DNA of 17,220 bases from Candidatus Solibacter sp. (lineage in GTDB: Bacteria > Acidobacteriota > Terriglobia > Bryobacterales > Bryobacteraceae): positions 1 through 17,220 of the forward strand of contig JADGNT010000011.1 in NCBI GenBank assembly GCA_017883345.1, given 5' to 3'. Shown here piece by piece: positions 7,267 to 14,632 of this stretch. The position numbers were made by a program, and so were the translations under genes. The notes beneath the pieces were generated by a model, which was given only the letters and a program-made list of their open reading frames with translations, did no database searches and was not told where the DNA came from. Positions within the stretch are counted from its first letter, which is position 1; each line of letters opens with the position of its first letter.

Positions 7267-8307
7267 ATGAAACTCCGTCAAATTGCCGATGCGCTGGGGT
7301 GCCTTCTCACGGGCGATGGCGAACTGGAGATCCTGGGCGTGGCCGGGATGGAACTCGCCTGCGCCGGACAGCTCACGTTTCTGGCCAATCCCAAGTACGC
7401 ACCCAAGGTCAAACACACCAAAGCCAGCGCCATTCTGGTGGCCGAAGCGTTGCAGGGTCAGGATATCGCCTGCCTGGTTTCGGCGAATCCCTACCTGGAT
7501 TTCGCGCGCGCGCTGGCCCTGTTCTACCAGCCGCCGCGGCCGGCGCCCGGCGTGCACCCCATGGCTTACGTGGCGCCCAGCGCGACGCTCGGCGCCGACT
7601 GCTCCATCGGACCGTTCGCAGTGGTGGGCGAACGCGTGCGCATCGGGCGCAACGCGGTGCTTCACCCCCACGTCGTGGTCTATGAAGGGGCGGAAATCGG
7701 CGACGATTTCCTGGCGCATTCGCATGCCACGGTGCGCGAATTCTGCCGCATCGGCAATCGCGTGACGCTGCAAAACGGCGTGGTGGTGGGCGGCGACGGC
7801 TTCGGCTTCGCCAAACGCGCCGATGGCACGCAGTGCAAGATCGTGCAATCCGGCGTGACCATTCTCGAGGACGATGTGGAAATCCAGTCGCTGACCTCGA
7901 TCGACCGCGCCACGGTGGGAGAGACGCGGATCAAACGGGGCGCCAAGATCGACAGCCTGGTGCAGGTGGGGCACGCCTGCACGGTGGGCGAGGACAACAT
8001 CATTTGCGCGCAAACGGGACTGGCGGGCAGCACGGTGCTGGAGCGCAACGTGGTGCTGGCCGGGCAGGTGGGGTCGAGCGGGCACCTGACGGTGCACGAA
8101 GACGCGGTGGTCTACGCGCAGAGCGGGATCGGCGGAGACGTGGCCAAAGGCGCGCGGATTTCCGGATCGCCGGCGTTCGCCGCTGGCGAGTGGCTGCGCG
8201 CGATCACGGCCGTTCAGAAACTGCCGGAGCTGCTCCGCACGGTGCGGGAATTGAAGAGAAAGGTCGATGAGTTAAAGCAGAATGCCGAACCCAACAGAAC
8301 CCCATAG
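7267..8307 (+). CDS. lpxD: UDP-3-O-acylglucosamine N-acyltransferase
   Basis: 346 residues, the normal LpxD size. It catalyses the third step of lipid A synthesis in the cytosol, adding a 3-hydroxyacyl chain from acyl-ACP to the 2-amino group of UDP-3-O-acylglucosamine. The N-terminal uridine-binding domain starts MKLRQIADALG and includes the LTFLANPKY region. The rest is left-handed beta-helix hexapeptide repeats (about 100-305), with the LpxD motif GGDGFGFA (175-182) and VQVGHACTVG, where H236 is the expected catalytic histidine. A C-terminal helix follows. I chose ATG 7267 by family N-terminus. An in-frame GTG at 7252 would add five residues and has TACGGT 6 bases upstream. The 120-bp gap before it shows no clear promoter or terminator. 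The gene overlaps the next by 26 bases. It stands alone, without lpxA or fabZ. Confidence 0.95.
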   Translation: MKLRQIADALGCLLTGDGELEILGVAGMELACAGQLTFLANPKYAPKVKHTKASAILVAEALQGQDIACLVSANPYLDFARALALFYQPPRPAPGVHPMAYVAPSATLGADCSIGPFAVVGERVRIGRNAVLHPHVVVYEGAEIGDDFLAHSHATVREFCRIGNRVTLQNGVVVGGDGFGFAKRADGTQCKIVQSGVTILEDDVEIQSLTSIDRATVGETRIKRGAKIDSLVQVGHACTVGEDNIICAQTGLAGSTVLERNVVLAGQVGSSGHLTVHEDAVVYAQSGIGGDVAKGARISGSPAFAAGEWLRAITAVQKLPELLRTVRELKRKVDELKQNAEPNRTP

Positions 8308-9088
8308 CGAGCGCCGGCCGGTGGCGTATCTCAATGACAAGTTCCTGAACAGTCCGGACGCGCGCGCCTTGCGCATCCTCTCGGAATTTCTCGAACCGCT
8401 GGCCCACTTCCGCCGCGAAAAAGTGCGCGATACGGTGGTGTTCTTCGGCTCCGCGCGAATCCGCGAGGGGGAAGGCGAACTGGCCCGCTACTATGACGAC
8501 GCGCGCAGCCTGGCGCGCATGCTCACCGAGTGGAGCCAGCAGTTCACCAACAACACGTACCGTTTCGTGGTCTGCTCCGGCGGGGGACCGGGCATCATGG
8601 AGGCCGCCAACCGCGGGGCGGCGGACGCGGGCGGCAAAACCGTGGGCCTCAATATCGGGCTACCTTTCGAGCAATTCCCCAACCCTTATATCACGCCGGA
8701 GCTGAGCTTCGAATTCCACTACTTTTTCATGCGCAAGTTCTGGTTCGCCTATCTCGCCAAGGCGCTGGTGGTGTTTCCGGGTGGATTCGGCACGCTGGAC
8801 GAAATGATGGAGATCCTGACGCTCACGCAGACCCAGAAGCTGGCCAAGAGGATGACCGTTCTGCTCTACGGAAGCGAGTACTGGAAGGAGATCATCAACT
8901 TCGAGGCGCTGGTGAAGTACGGCACGATCGCGCGCGAGGACCTGAACCTGTTTCAGTTCGCCGACGATCCGGCCACCGCGTTTGAATTGCTGAAAACCGG
9001 GCTGGCCGAATACGCGGTGCAGCACGACACACCGGAGATGCCGGCGATATCCAAATCCATCAACCCACAGAAACCGGAAGGGGCCTAA
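8282..9088 (+). CDS. LOG-family protein (TIGR00730-type Rossmann fold)
   Basis: 268 residues, cytosolic. VVFFGSARI (52-60) is the first strand; SGGGPGIMEAANRGA (99-113) and PGGFGTLDE (166-174) are the hallmark motifs of the family once called lysine decarboxylase-like. Characterised members are nucleoside-monophosphate phosphoribohydrolases, such as the cytokinin-activating LOG enzymes. The glutamate of PGGxGTxxE and the arginine after the FFMRK segment form the active site. A roughly 50-residue N-terminal extension precedes the fold, as in the larger bacterial members. Its start lies 26 bases inside lpxD, so translation is probably coupled; no strong Shine-Dalgarno sequence is seen. The GNAT gene starts 8 bases after its stop. 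The physiological substrate is not known. Confidence 0.88.
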   Translation: MPNPTEPHSERRPVAYLNDKFLNSPDARALRILSEFLEPLAHFRREKVRDTVVFFGSARIREGEGELARYYDDARSLARMLTEWSQQFTNNTYRFVVCSGGGPGIMEAANRGAADAGGKTVGLNIGLPFEQFPNPYITPELSFEFHYFFMRKFWFAYLAKALVVFPGGFGTLDEMMEILTLTQTQKLAKRMTVLLYGSEYWKEIINFEALVKYGTIAREDLNLFQFADDPATAFELLKTGLAEYAVQHDTPEMPAISKSINPQKPEGA

Positions 9089-9096
9089 GAGGGGGA

Positions 9097-9654
9097 ATGT
9101 TCGCGCGCAGGGTGGCCCCGGGAATCGAAATACGGCTGTTCGAACCTAGAGATGCCGAGCCGGTCTTCGCCGTGGTGGACCGCAATCGCGCTGCCTTGCG
9201 CGAGTGGCTGCCGTGGGTGGATTTCACGGCGTCGCACGAGGACCTGCGGCGCTTTATCCTGAAGGTGCGCGAGCAGTTCGCTGCCGGCCGGGGACCACAA
9301 TGCGGCATCTGGATCGACGGCGCCTTCGCCGGTTCGGTAGGCTGCCATCCCATCGACTGGGCCAACCGGAATTGCAGCATCGGCTACTGGATCGAGGAGC
9401 GTTATCGGGGCAAGGGCATTGTCACGCGTTGCTGCGAGAGCCTGCTGGACTACCTGTTCGACGATCTGGGCCTGCACCGGGTGACCATCCAGTGCGGCGT
9501 GCGGAACACGCGCAGTTGCGCCATTCCCGAGCGCCTGGGGTTCACGCGCGAAGGCGTGACACGCGATGGAGAGTGGGTCAACGACCGCTGGCTGGATCTG
9601 GTGGGATGGGGAATGCTGGAGGATGACTGGCGCGCGCGCCGCACTGTGGCATAG
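9097..9654 (+). CDS. GNAT acetyltransferase, RimJ/RimL (ribosomal-protein-serine acetyltransferase-like) type
   Basis: 185 residues, the usual size. IEIRLFEPRDAEPVFAVVDRN begins the fold. WLPWVD (about 38-43) and the region after it are typical of RimL-like enzymes. IGYWIEERYRGKGIVTRCCE holds the acetyl-CoA pyrophosphate-binding loop (RGKG, in the R/Q-x-x-G-x-G/A position), and VRNTRSCAIPERLGFTREG is the characteristic C-terminal helix and strand. It transfers acetyl from acetyl-CoA to a protein N-terminus or a small amine; the target is unknown. A GAGGGGG run just before ATG 9097 is a good ribosome-binding site, and the gene lies 8 bases after the LOG gene, so lpxD, LOG and GNAT form one likely operon. 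It ends facing the aldolase gene, with a hairpin repeat between them. Confidence 0.88.
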   Translation: MFARRVAPGIEIRLFEPRDAEPVFAVVDRNRAALREWLPWVDFTASHEDLRRFILKVREQFAAGRGPQCGIWIDGAFAGSVGCHPIDWANRNCSIGYWIEERYRGKGIVTRCCESLLDYLFDDLGLHRVTIQCGVRNTRSCAIPERLGFTREGVTRDGEWVNDRWLDLVGWGMLEDDWRARRTVA

Positions 9655-9689
9655 GAACGTCCTTCTAAGAATTGCGCTTCGCCCGAAAG

Positions 9690-9731
9690 AGCCGCCTAAA
9701 AGGCGGCTGCAGCCAGGATTGGCTGCCCCAC
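9690..9731. repeat. Two-hairpin CCCAC repeat between convergent genes
   Basis: Hairpin 1: AGCCGCCT (9690-9697), loop AAA, AGGCGGCT (9701-9708). Hairpin 2: GCAGCCA (9709-9715), loop GGAT, TGGCTGC (9720-9726), then CCCAC (9727-9731). It ends one base before the aldolase stop codon. The same two-hairpin plan recurs at 14577-14619 with different but still paired stem bases. It could serve as a bidirectional transcript end, although there is no T-tract. Confidence 0.75.
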
Positions 9732-10625
9732 TCATTTGGGCCTATGGGTCCAGGCCAACACGCGATCCAGCGCGGCGATAGTGGCGGCATCGAGCTTGGC
9801 GCCGGGAGGCCGTATATCGGCGCACGCTATCACGCCGCGGCGGCGCAGCACTTCCTTGCGGATGGCCATGCCCAATCCCTCCTGGAATTCGAAACGCATG
9901 AGCGGCACGTAAGGATAGAAGGCCTCGGCGGCGGCATCCAGATCGCCGGTGTGGAACAGCTTGACGATCTTCACCAGGATTTCGGGATAGGCAAAGCCGG
10001 TCATCGCGCCGGTGGCGCCGGCCATCAGTTCCTCCAGCAGGAAGACGCCGCCGAGTCCGCCGAAGATGGCGATGTCACAGCCCTGCGCCGCCTCGCGGAT
10101 GCGCGATGTCTTGAACGGGGTGGGCGGGTCCTCGAGCTTGATGGTGTTGGCGGCGGCGACAACGCGAGCGATGCGCACCAAGAGCCACGGCTCCATGGCG
10201 AAGCCCGAAATCGGCGGATAGTCCTGGATGACGATGGGGATCGCGACGGCGTCGGCGACGGCGGCGAAGTGGCGCACCACGGCGTCGGAGTTGAGCTTGG
10301 GCGAGCGCGGCGGGCCGATCATGACGGCATCCGCGCCGGTCTCGCGCGCGAACTTCGTGTAAGCGACGCAGGTGCGCACGCCATCGGCGGTGGCGCCGGC
10401 CACCACGCGCACGCGCCCATCCACGTGGCGGACCACGGTCTCTAGCACGCGCACCCGTTCGCTATCGTTCATGCGCGCCACTTCGCTGGTGACGCCGAGC
10501 GCGGTGAGGCCGTTGACCCCCGCGCCAATGAAGAGATCGATTACGCGCTTGAGACTTTCCAGATCCAGATCGCCGGCCGCGGTAAAGGGCGTCGGCAGGA
10601 CGGAATAAACGCCTTCCAGCTTCAA
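9732..10625 (-). CDS. DapA/NanA-family class I aldolase (dihydrodipicolinate synthase-like)
   Basis: 297 residues, the normal length for this TIM-barrel family, whose members condense or split pyruvate-containing compounds through a lysine Schiff base. The N-terminus KLEGVYSVLPTPFT is typical. GVTSE (44-48) stands at the position of the usual GTTGE loop. IQDYPP (133-138) supplies the catalytic tyrosine Y136, and NTIKLED (160-166) supplies the Schiff-base lysine K163. The start is a TTG at 10623-10625 with GGAGGA six bases upstream; reading further upstream gives only sequence antisense to the GH27 gene. GVTSE in place of GTTGE and the absence of lysine-pathway neighbours argue against true DapA. 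A sugar-acid aldolase role fits the adjacent glycoside hydrolases, but the substrate is open. It is divergent from the GH27 gene with 75 bp between, so the two promoters share that gap. Confidence 0.85.
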   Translation of the reverse strand: MKLEGVYSVLPTPFTAAGDLDLESLKRVIDLFIGAGVNGLTALGVTSEVARMNDSERVRVLETVVRHVDGRVRVVAGATADGVRTCVAYTKFARETGADAVMIGPPRSPKLNSDAVVRHFAAVADAVAIPIVIQDYPPISGFAMEPWLLVRIARVVAAANTIKLEDPPTPFKTSRIREAAQGCDIAIFGGLGGVFLLEELMAGATGAMTGFAYPEILVKIVKLFHTGDLDAAAEAFYPYVPLMRFEFQEGLGMAIRKEVLRRRGVIACADIRPPGAKLDAATIAALDRVLAWTHRPK

Positions 10626-10700
10626 ACGGCTTCCTCCAGAGACGAATTGCGAGTACTCTGTTACTGTACCCTGTAAGCGATTACTTCCCAAGGAAACCAC

Positions 10701-12341
10701 ATGCGCAATCTCGTAGCTTGCATTCTTCTTCTCGGCTCCGCCCTGCCGGCAGCCGATCTCGGCGGCACCTGGCTGATGGAACAAGCCGGCCGCGGCGGTA
10801 GTCAGGTGCGGAAGACCTACTACTATTTCAAGGTGGAAGGCAACAGCTTCACCGGACAGATGGTGAGTTCCACGGATAGCCGGAAGGTTCAGAACGGCAA
10901 GATCGATGGCGATACCATCACCTTCGAAACTCTGGGCGCGTTCAACGATCGTCCGAACCAGATGCGCGCGGCATTCAACGGCGAGGAATTGACCATTTCG
11001 GGTGTTGGCGGACGCGGTGGGCGCGGTGGTCCTCCTCCCGCCGGTGCGGCAGGGGCCGCACCTGGGCGCGGACCGGCCGGAGCACCTGGTGCGGCGGGCG
11101 CTGCTATTCCGGGCACCGTGATCACGGGCGCCGCGGCGGCGGGACGGGGTCCTGGCGGCGGACGCGGCACGCCTCCCGTCTACAAGAAGATCTCCGCGGT
11201 GGCGGCGATTCCCGCCGAACTGTTGCCCACCCACAAGCCGCTGCCTTCGGTGAAACCGCTGCCGCCCAACAAGCTGGCGCTCACCCCGCCCATGGGCTGG
11301 AACAGTTGGAATAAATTCGCCGGCCGGGTGGAAGACAAGAACGTCCGCGAAATGGCCGACGCCATCGTCTCTAGCGGCATGCGCGACGCGGGCTACATCT
11401 ACGTCAATATCGACGACACCTGGGAAGCCGGCCGCGACGCCAACGGGAATATTCTGACCAACGAAAAGTTCCCCGACATGAAGGCGCTGGCGGACTATGT
11501 CCACTCCAAGGGTCTGAAAATCGGCATCTACTCCGGTCCCGGCCGGCTGACCTGCGCGGGTTATATGGCCAGCTACGGTCACGAAGAGCAGGACGCCAAG
11601 ACATGGGCCGCCTGGGGCATCGATTACCTGAAGTACGATTGGTGCGCCGCCTCGGGCGTCTACACGAAAGAGGAACACGCTCCGGCCTACGAGAAGATGG
11701 GCCTCGCCCTGCGCGCGTCGGGACGCCCGATCGTGTACAGCCTCTGCCAGTACGGCTGGCTCGACGTTGGGGAGTGGGGCGCCAGCGTGGGCGGCAACCT
11801 GTGGCGCACCACCGGCGACATCCGCGACTCATGGGACTCCATGGCCAACATCGGCTTCAACCAGAACGGCCGCGAGAAGTATGCCGGTCCGGGCCGCTGG
11901 AACGATCCCGACATGCTCGAAATCGGCAACGGCGGCATGACCGACACCGAGTACCGCACGCACATGAGCTTGTGGAGCATGCTGGCCGCGCCGCTCCTGG
12001 CCGGGCACGACGTGCGCACCATGAGCGACTCCATCAAGGAGATCCTGCTCAACAAGGAAGTCATCGCCATCGATCAGGACAAGGCCGGTCATCAGGGCGT
12101 CCGCGTCCGCCAGGACGGCGAACTGGAAGTGTGGAAGAAGCCGCTGGCGCAGGGCGTGGCGGTAGCGCTGTTCAATCGCGGCAAGGACGCCGCCAAGATG
12201 ACGGTGAAGTGGAGCGAGGCCGGCGTCACCAAGAAGAGCCCCAAGGTGCGCGATCTGTGGGCGCACAAAGACATCCAGGCGCCCGGCGAGTATGCGGTCG
12301 AAGTGCCTTCGCACGGCGTGGTGATGTTGAAGGTGAACTAG
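10701..12341 (+). CDS. Exported GH27 glycoside hydrolase (alpha-galactosidase-like) with an N-terminal beta domain
   Basis: 546 residues. A signal peptide (1-17) is followed by a beta-rich domain (about 18-101: GGTWLMEQ, YYYFKVEGNSFTGQM, GKIDGDTITFE), a Gly/Ala/Pro/Arg-rich linker (about 102-157), the GH27 barrel (about 190-450) and a C-terminal beta domain. The barrel has TPPMGWNSWN (195-204), VNIDDTW (235-241), GIYSGPGRLTC, YLKYDWC with nucleophile D313, WRTTGDIRDSW with acid/base D373, and GRWNDPDML. K311, R369 and the C285/C315 disulfide pair also match the family; the usual DDCW is DDTW here. It hydrolyses alpha-galactosides (or related alpha-sugars) with retention, outside the cytosol. 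AAGGA six bases before ATG 10701 sets the start. GH39 follows after 126 bp. The N-terminal domain recurs, as I recall, in acidobacterial secreted proteins; its role is unknown. Confidence 0.92.
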   Translation: MRNLVACILLLGSALPAADLGGTWLMEQAGRGGSQVRKTYYYFKVEGNSFTGQMVSSTDSRKVQNGKIDGDTITFETLGAFNDRPNQMRAAFNGEELTISGVGGRGGRGGPPPAGAAGAAPGRGPAGAPGAAGAAIPGTVITGAAAAGRGPGGGRGTPPVYKKISAVAAIPAELLPTHKPLPSVKPLPPNKLALTPPMGWNSWNKFAGRVEDKNVREMADAIVSSGMRDAGYIYVNIDDTWEAGRDANGNILTNEKFPDMKALADYVHSKGLKIGIYSGPGRLTCAGYMASYGHEEQDAKTWAAWGIDYLKYDWCAASGVYTKEEHAPAYEKMGLALRASGRPIVYSLCQYGWLDVGEWGASVGGNLWRTTGDIRDSWDSMANIGFNQNGREKYAGPGRWNDPDMLEIGNGGMTDTEYRTHMSLWSMLAAPLLAGHDVRTMSDSIKEILLNKEVIAIDQDKAGHQGVRVRQDGELEVWKKPLAQGVAVALFNRGKDAAKMTVKWSEAGVTKKSPKVRDLWAHKDIQAPGEYAVEVPSHGVVMLKVN

Positions 12342-12385
12342 GGAGGAGTCTCTGGAGTGGCTCGACCGCTCCGATCAGAGCCGGG

Positions 12386-12440
12386 TTGACAGGCGAAAGC
12401 GCCTGTCCCACCTTGTGGGGCAGGCGCTTTCGCCTGCCAA
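12386..12440. repeat. Inverted pair of CCCAC hairpins between GH27 and GH39
   Basis: The arms 12386-12409 and 12417-12440 are 22/24 complementary around a short centre. Each arm is also a small hairpin: 12389-12395 pairs with 12400-12406 (loop AAAG), followed by CCCAC (12407-12411); its mirror is GTGGG (12415-12419), then 12420-12426 pairing with 12431-12437 (loop CTTT). It lies 45 bases after the GH27 stop and 27 before the GH39 start. It may attenuate transcription between the two genes, or act as an inert repeat. Confidence 0.8.
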
Positions 12441-12467
12441 CCGATACTTCGGGGACGGGAGACTAAC

Positions 12468-14123
12468 ATGAAACCCATCGTCCTGCTGGGGCTGGCCGCG
12501 TTTGCCGCGTACGGCCAGCCCGTCGAAATCCGCGTGGACGCCGCGTCCACGCTAGGGCCGTACAAGACCATGTACGCTTACTTCGGCTACGACGAGCCGA
12601 ACTACACGTACATGAAGGACGGCAAGAAGCTGATCGGCGAACTGCAGGCGCTCAGCCCCGTGCCGGTGGAGATCCGCGCGCATCATTTACTGGTGACGGG
12701 CGACGGCACCCCGGCTCTGAAGTGGGGATCCACCAACGCGTACACCGAGGATGCCAATGGCAAGCCGGTCTACGACTGGACTATTACCGACCGCATCTTC
12801 GATACCTACATCCAGGTGAAGGCGCGGCCCTTCGTCGAGATCGGCTTCATGCCCGAAGCTCTCTCCACCAAACCGCAGCCCTACGTGGTCAACTGGCCGG
12901 CGCGCGACGGGGGTACGGGCTGGAGCTATCCGCCCAAAGACTACAACAAGTGGGCCGAACTGGTGCGCCAGTGGGTGCTGCATACGGTGGCGCGCTATGG
13001 CAAGGCGGAAGTGGAGCAGTGGAGTTGGGAACTGTGGAACGAGCCCGATATCTTCTACTGGCGCGGCACGCCGGAAGAATACAACAAGCTGTATGACTAC
13101 ACGTCGGACGCCGTGAAGCGCGCCCTGCCGTCGGCCCGGGTGGGCGGTCCGGGCACCACGGGAGCGGGCAGCACAAAGGCCGCGGCGTTCCTCAAGCAGT
13201 TCCTGGAACATTGCGCGCGCGGCGCCAACGCCGCCACCGGCAAGACGGGCGCGCCGCTCGATTTCATCAGTTATCACGCCAAGGGTTCGCCGAAAGTGGT
13301 GAGCGGGCACGTGCAGATGGGGCTCAATAAGGAGATGGTGGATGTGCAGCGCGGCATGGAGGCGATCAATGAGTTCCCTCAGTTCCGCGCGCTGCCCATC
13401 GTGCTCAGCGAGGCCGACCCGGAGGGCTGCGCCGCCTGTTCCGCGCGCACCTATCCGCAAAACCTCTACCGCAACGGCCTGATGTACCCGAGTTACACGG
13501 CGGCGGCCTACAGCAATATCTTCAAGCTGGCCGATCGCTACCACTCCAACATGAAGGGCATGCTCACCTGGGCGTTCGAGTTTGAAGGCCAGCCCTACTT
13601 CGATGGGTTTCGTACGCTGGCCACCAACGGCGTGGACAAGCCGGTGCTCAACTTCTTCCGCATGGCGGGAATGATGAAGGGCGACCGCGTGAAGGTGGAA
13701 AGCGCCGGGGGCGTGGGGCTCGACAAGATCCTGGCCGCCGGTGTGCGCGATGCCGCCGATATCGACGGCATGGCAACGCGCGCCGACCGCGAGATGGCGG
13801 TGCTGGTGTGGAACTACCATGACGATGACCTGGCCGGCGCCGCCGCCGCGGTGCGCGTTTCGATGAACGGCATTGCGAAGTCCGCCGCGCGCGTGCTGGT
13901 GCAGCACTACCGCATCGACGACGAGCACAGCAACGCATATACCGTCTGGAAGCAGATGGGCTCGCCGCAACAGCCAACGCCGGAGCAATACGCGCGCCTG
14001 GAAGCTGCCGGACAACTGCAACTGCTGGGGTCGCCCGAGTGGCGACAGCCGCAAGACGGCAAACTGGCCCTGGATTTTACGCTCCCCCGCCACGGGGTTT
14101 CACTGATTCGCCTGACCTGGTAA
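12468..14123 (+). CDS. Exported GH39 glycoside hydrolase (beta-xylosidase-like)
   Basis: 551 residues, a normal GH39 length. A short signal peptide (MKPIVLLGLAAFAAYGQ, 1-17) indicates export. The catalytic barrel includes YFGYDEPNYTY (38-48), then WSWELWNEPD with acid/base E192 in the NEP motif, FISYHAKG (266-273), and IVLSEADPEG with nucleophile E315. The region WAFEFEGQPYFDGFRTLATNG is typical of GH39, and the last 130 residues form the accessory beta domain. GH39 enzymes act with retention; characterised members are beta-xylosidases or alpha-L-iduronidases, and xylan-derived oligosaccharides fit here. GGGAG precedes ATG 12468. The preceding gap holds a hairpin repeat, and DUF3788 starts 2 bases after the stop. 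With the GH27 gene it suggests attack on hemicellulose, probably in the periplasm or outside the cell. Confidence 0.9.
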   Translation: MKPIVLLGLAAFAAYGQPVEIRVDAASTLGPYKTMYAYFGYDEPNYTYMKDGKKLIGELQALSPVPVEIRAHHLLVTGDGTPALKWGSTNAYTEDANGKPVYDWTITDRIFDTYIQVKARPFVEIGFMPEALSTKPQPYVVNWPARDGGTGWSYPPKDYNKWAELVRQWVLHTVARYGKAEVEQWSWELWNEPDIFYWRGTPEEYNKLYDYTSDAVKRALPSARVGGPGTTGAGSTKAAAFLKQFLEHCARGANAATGKTGAPLDFISYHAKGSPKVVSGHVQMGLNKEMVDVQRGMEAINEFPQFRALPIVLSEADPEGCAACSARTYPQNLYRNGLMYPSYTAAAYSNIFKLADRYHSNMKGMLTWAFEFEGQPYFDGFRTLATNGVDKPVLNFFRMAGMMKGDRVKVESAGGVGLDKILAAGVRDAADIDGMATRADREMAVLVWNYHDDDLAGAAAAVRVSMNGIAKSAARVLVQHYRIDDEHSNAYTVWKQMGSPQQPTPEQYARLEAAGQLQLLGSPEWRQPQDGKLALDFTLPRHGVSLIRLTW

Positions 14124-14125
14124 CC

Positions 14126-14533
14126 ATGTCACCAAACGCTTTCATCGGCCGGACGAAGCCTCCCACCGATGACGAACTGAGCGCGCAACTCGGCGCCGCC
14201 CGAGCGCTCTGGGATGAACTCCTTACTGAGTTGGCCTTGCCCATTCAGGAGTGGAACAGCTACTCGCCGAAAGCCGGCTGGTCGCTGAAGTTGAAACTCG
14301 GTAAGCGCACCATCGTGTACCTTGCGCCCTGCCACGGCAGCTTCCGGGTGGCGTTCGTGCTCGGCGCCAAGGCGGTGGAGGCGGCGCGGCAGTGCAAGTT
14401 GTCGAAGGCGGTGATGAAGATCATCGACGAGGCTCCGCGCTACCCGGAGGGCACGGGCGTGCGCTTCGAGATCACGGCTCGCAAGGATCTGGCGGCGGTC
14501 AAAAAGCTGGCCGAGGTGAAGCTGGCGAACTAG
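14126..14533 (+). CDS. DUF3788 family protein
   Basis: 135 residues, cytosolic by appearance. It matches the DUF3788 pattern along its whole length: FIGRTKPPTDDEL at the start, WDELL, GWSLKLKLGKRTIVYLAPC, FRVAFVLGAKAVEAA, and a C-terminal KKLAEVKLAN. No catalytic motif is recognised and the function is unknown; the small alpha/beta fold has been grouped with DUF1801/YdhG-like proteins. The start ATG 14126 is 2 bases after the GH39 stop and has no Shine-Dalgarno sequence, so it probably depends on translation coupled to GH39. A longer reading from 14039 would overlap GH39 and add a segment unlike the family. The pairing with a secreted hydrolase is probably incidental. Its stop codon abuts the next hairpin repeat. 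Confidence 0.85.
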   Translation: MSPNAFIGRTKPPTDDELSAQLGAARALWDELLTELALPIQEWNSYSPKAGWSLKLKLGKRTIVYLAPCHGSFRVAFVLGAKAVEAARQCKLSKAVMKIIDEAPRYPEGTGVRFEITARKDLAAVKKLAEVKLAN

Positions 14534-14619
14534 TGGGGCAGCCTATCCAGGCTGCGGACCCGCTTTCCAGCGGGTCCAGCCGGCTGAAAGCCGGCTGCAG
14601 GCAAGATTGCCTGCCCCAC
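14533..14619. repeat. Four-hairpin palindromic element with GTGGG...CCCAC ends, between convergent genes
   Basis: Four hairpins sit side by side: 14538-14544/14549-14555 (loop ATCC), 14556-14564/14569-14577 (loop TTCC), 14577-14585/14589-14597 (loop GAA) and 14597-14603/14608-14614 (loop AGAT). GTGGG at 14533 and CCCAC at 14615-14619 close the outside, so GTGGGGCAG and CTGCCCCAC can also pair, giving a cloverleaf-like alternative. It begins within the DUF3788 stop codon and ends 13 bases before the FKBP-DinB stop. The last two hairpins follow the same plan as 9690-9731. Confidence 0.82.
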
Positions 14620-14632
14620 AATCAGGCGCAAC

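Noticed and set aside
11004..11170. Gly/Ala/Pro/Arg stretch in GH27 as a frameshift or inserted repeat
   Set aside because: The frame stays open and the sequence on both sides is in register; a low-complexity linker explains it.
10626..11678. Upstream extension of the minus-strand aldolase frame into a 648-residue protein
   Set aside because: The extra part is antisense to the GH27 gene, is compositionally odd and has no recognisable domain. A TTG with GGAGGA six bases upstream at 10625 gives the standard aldolase length.
12687..14093. 468-residue minus-strand open frame opposite GH39
   Set aside because: No motif or sensible composition; the plus strand has a complete GH39 enzyme with both catalytic glutamates.
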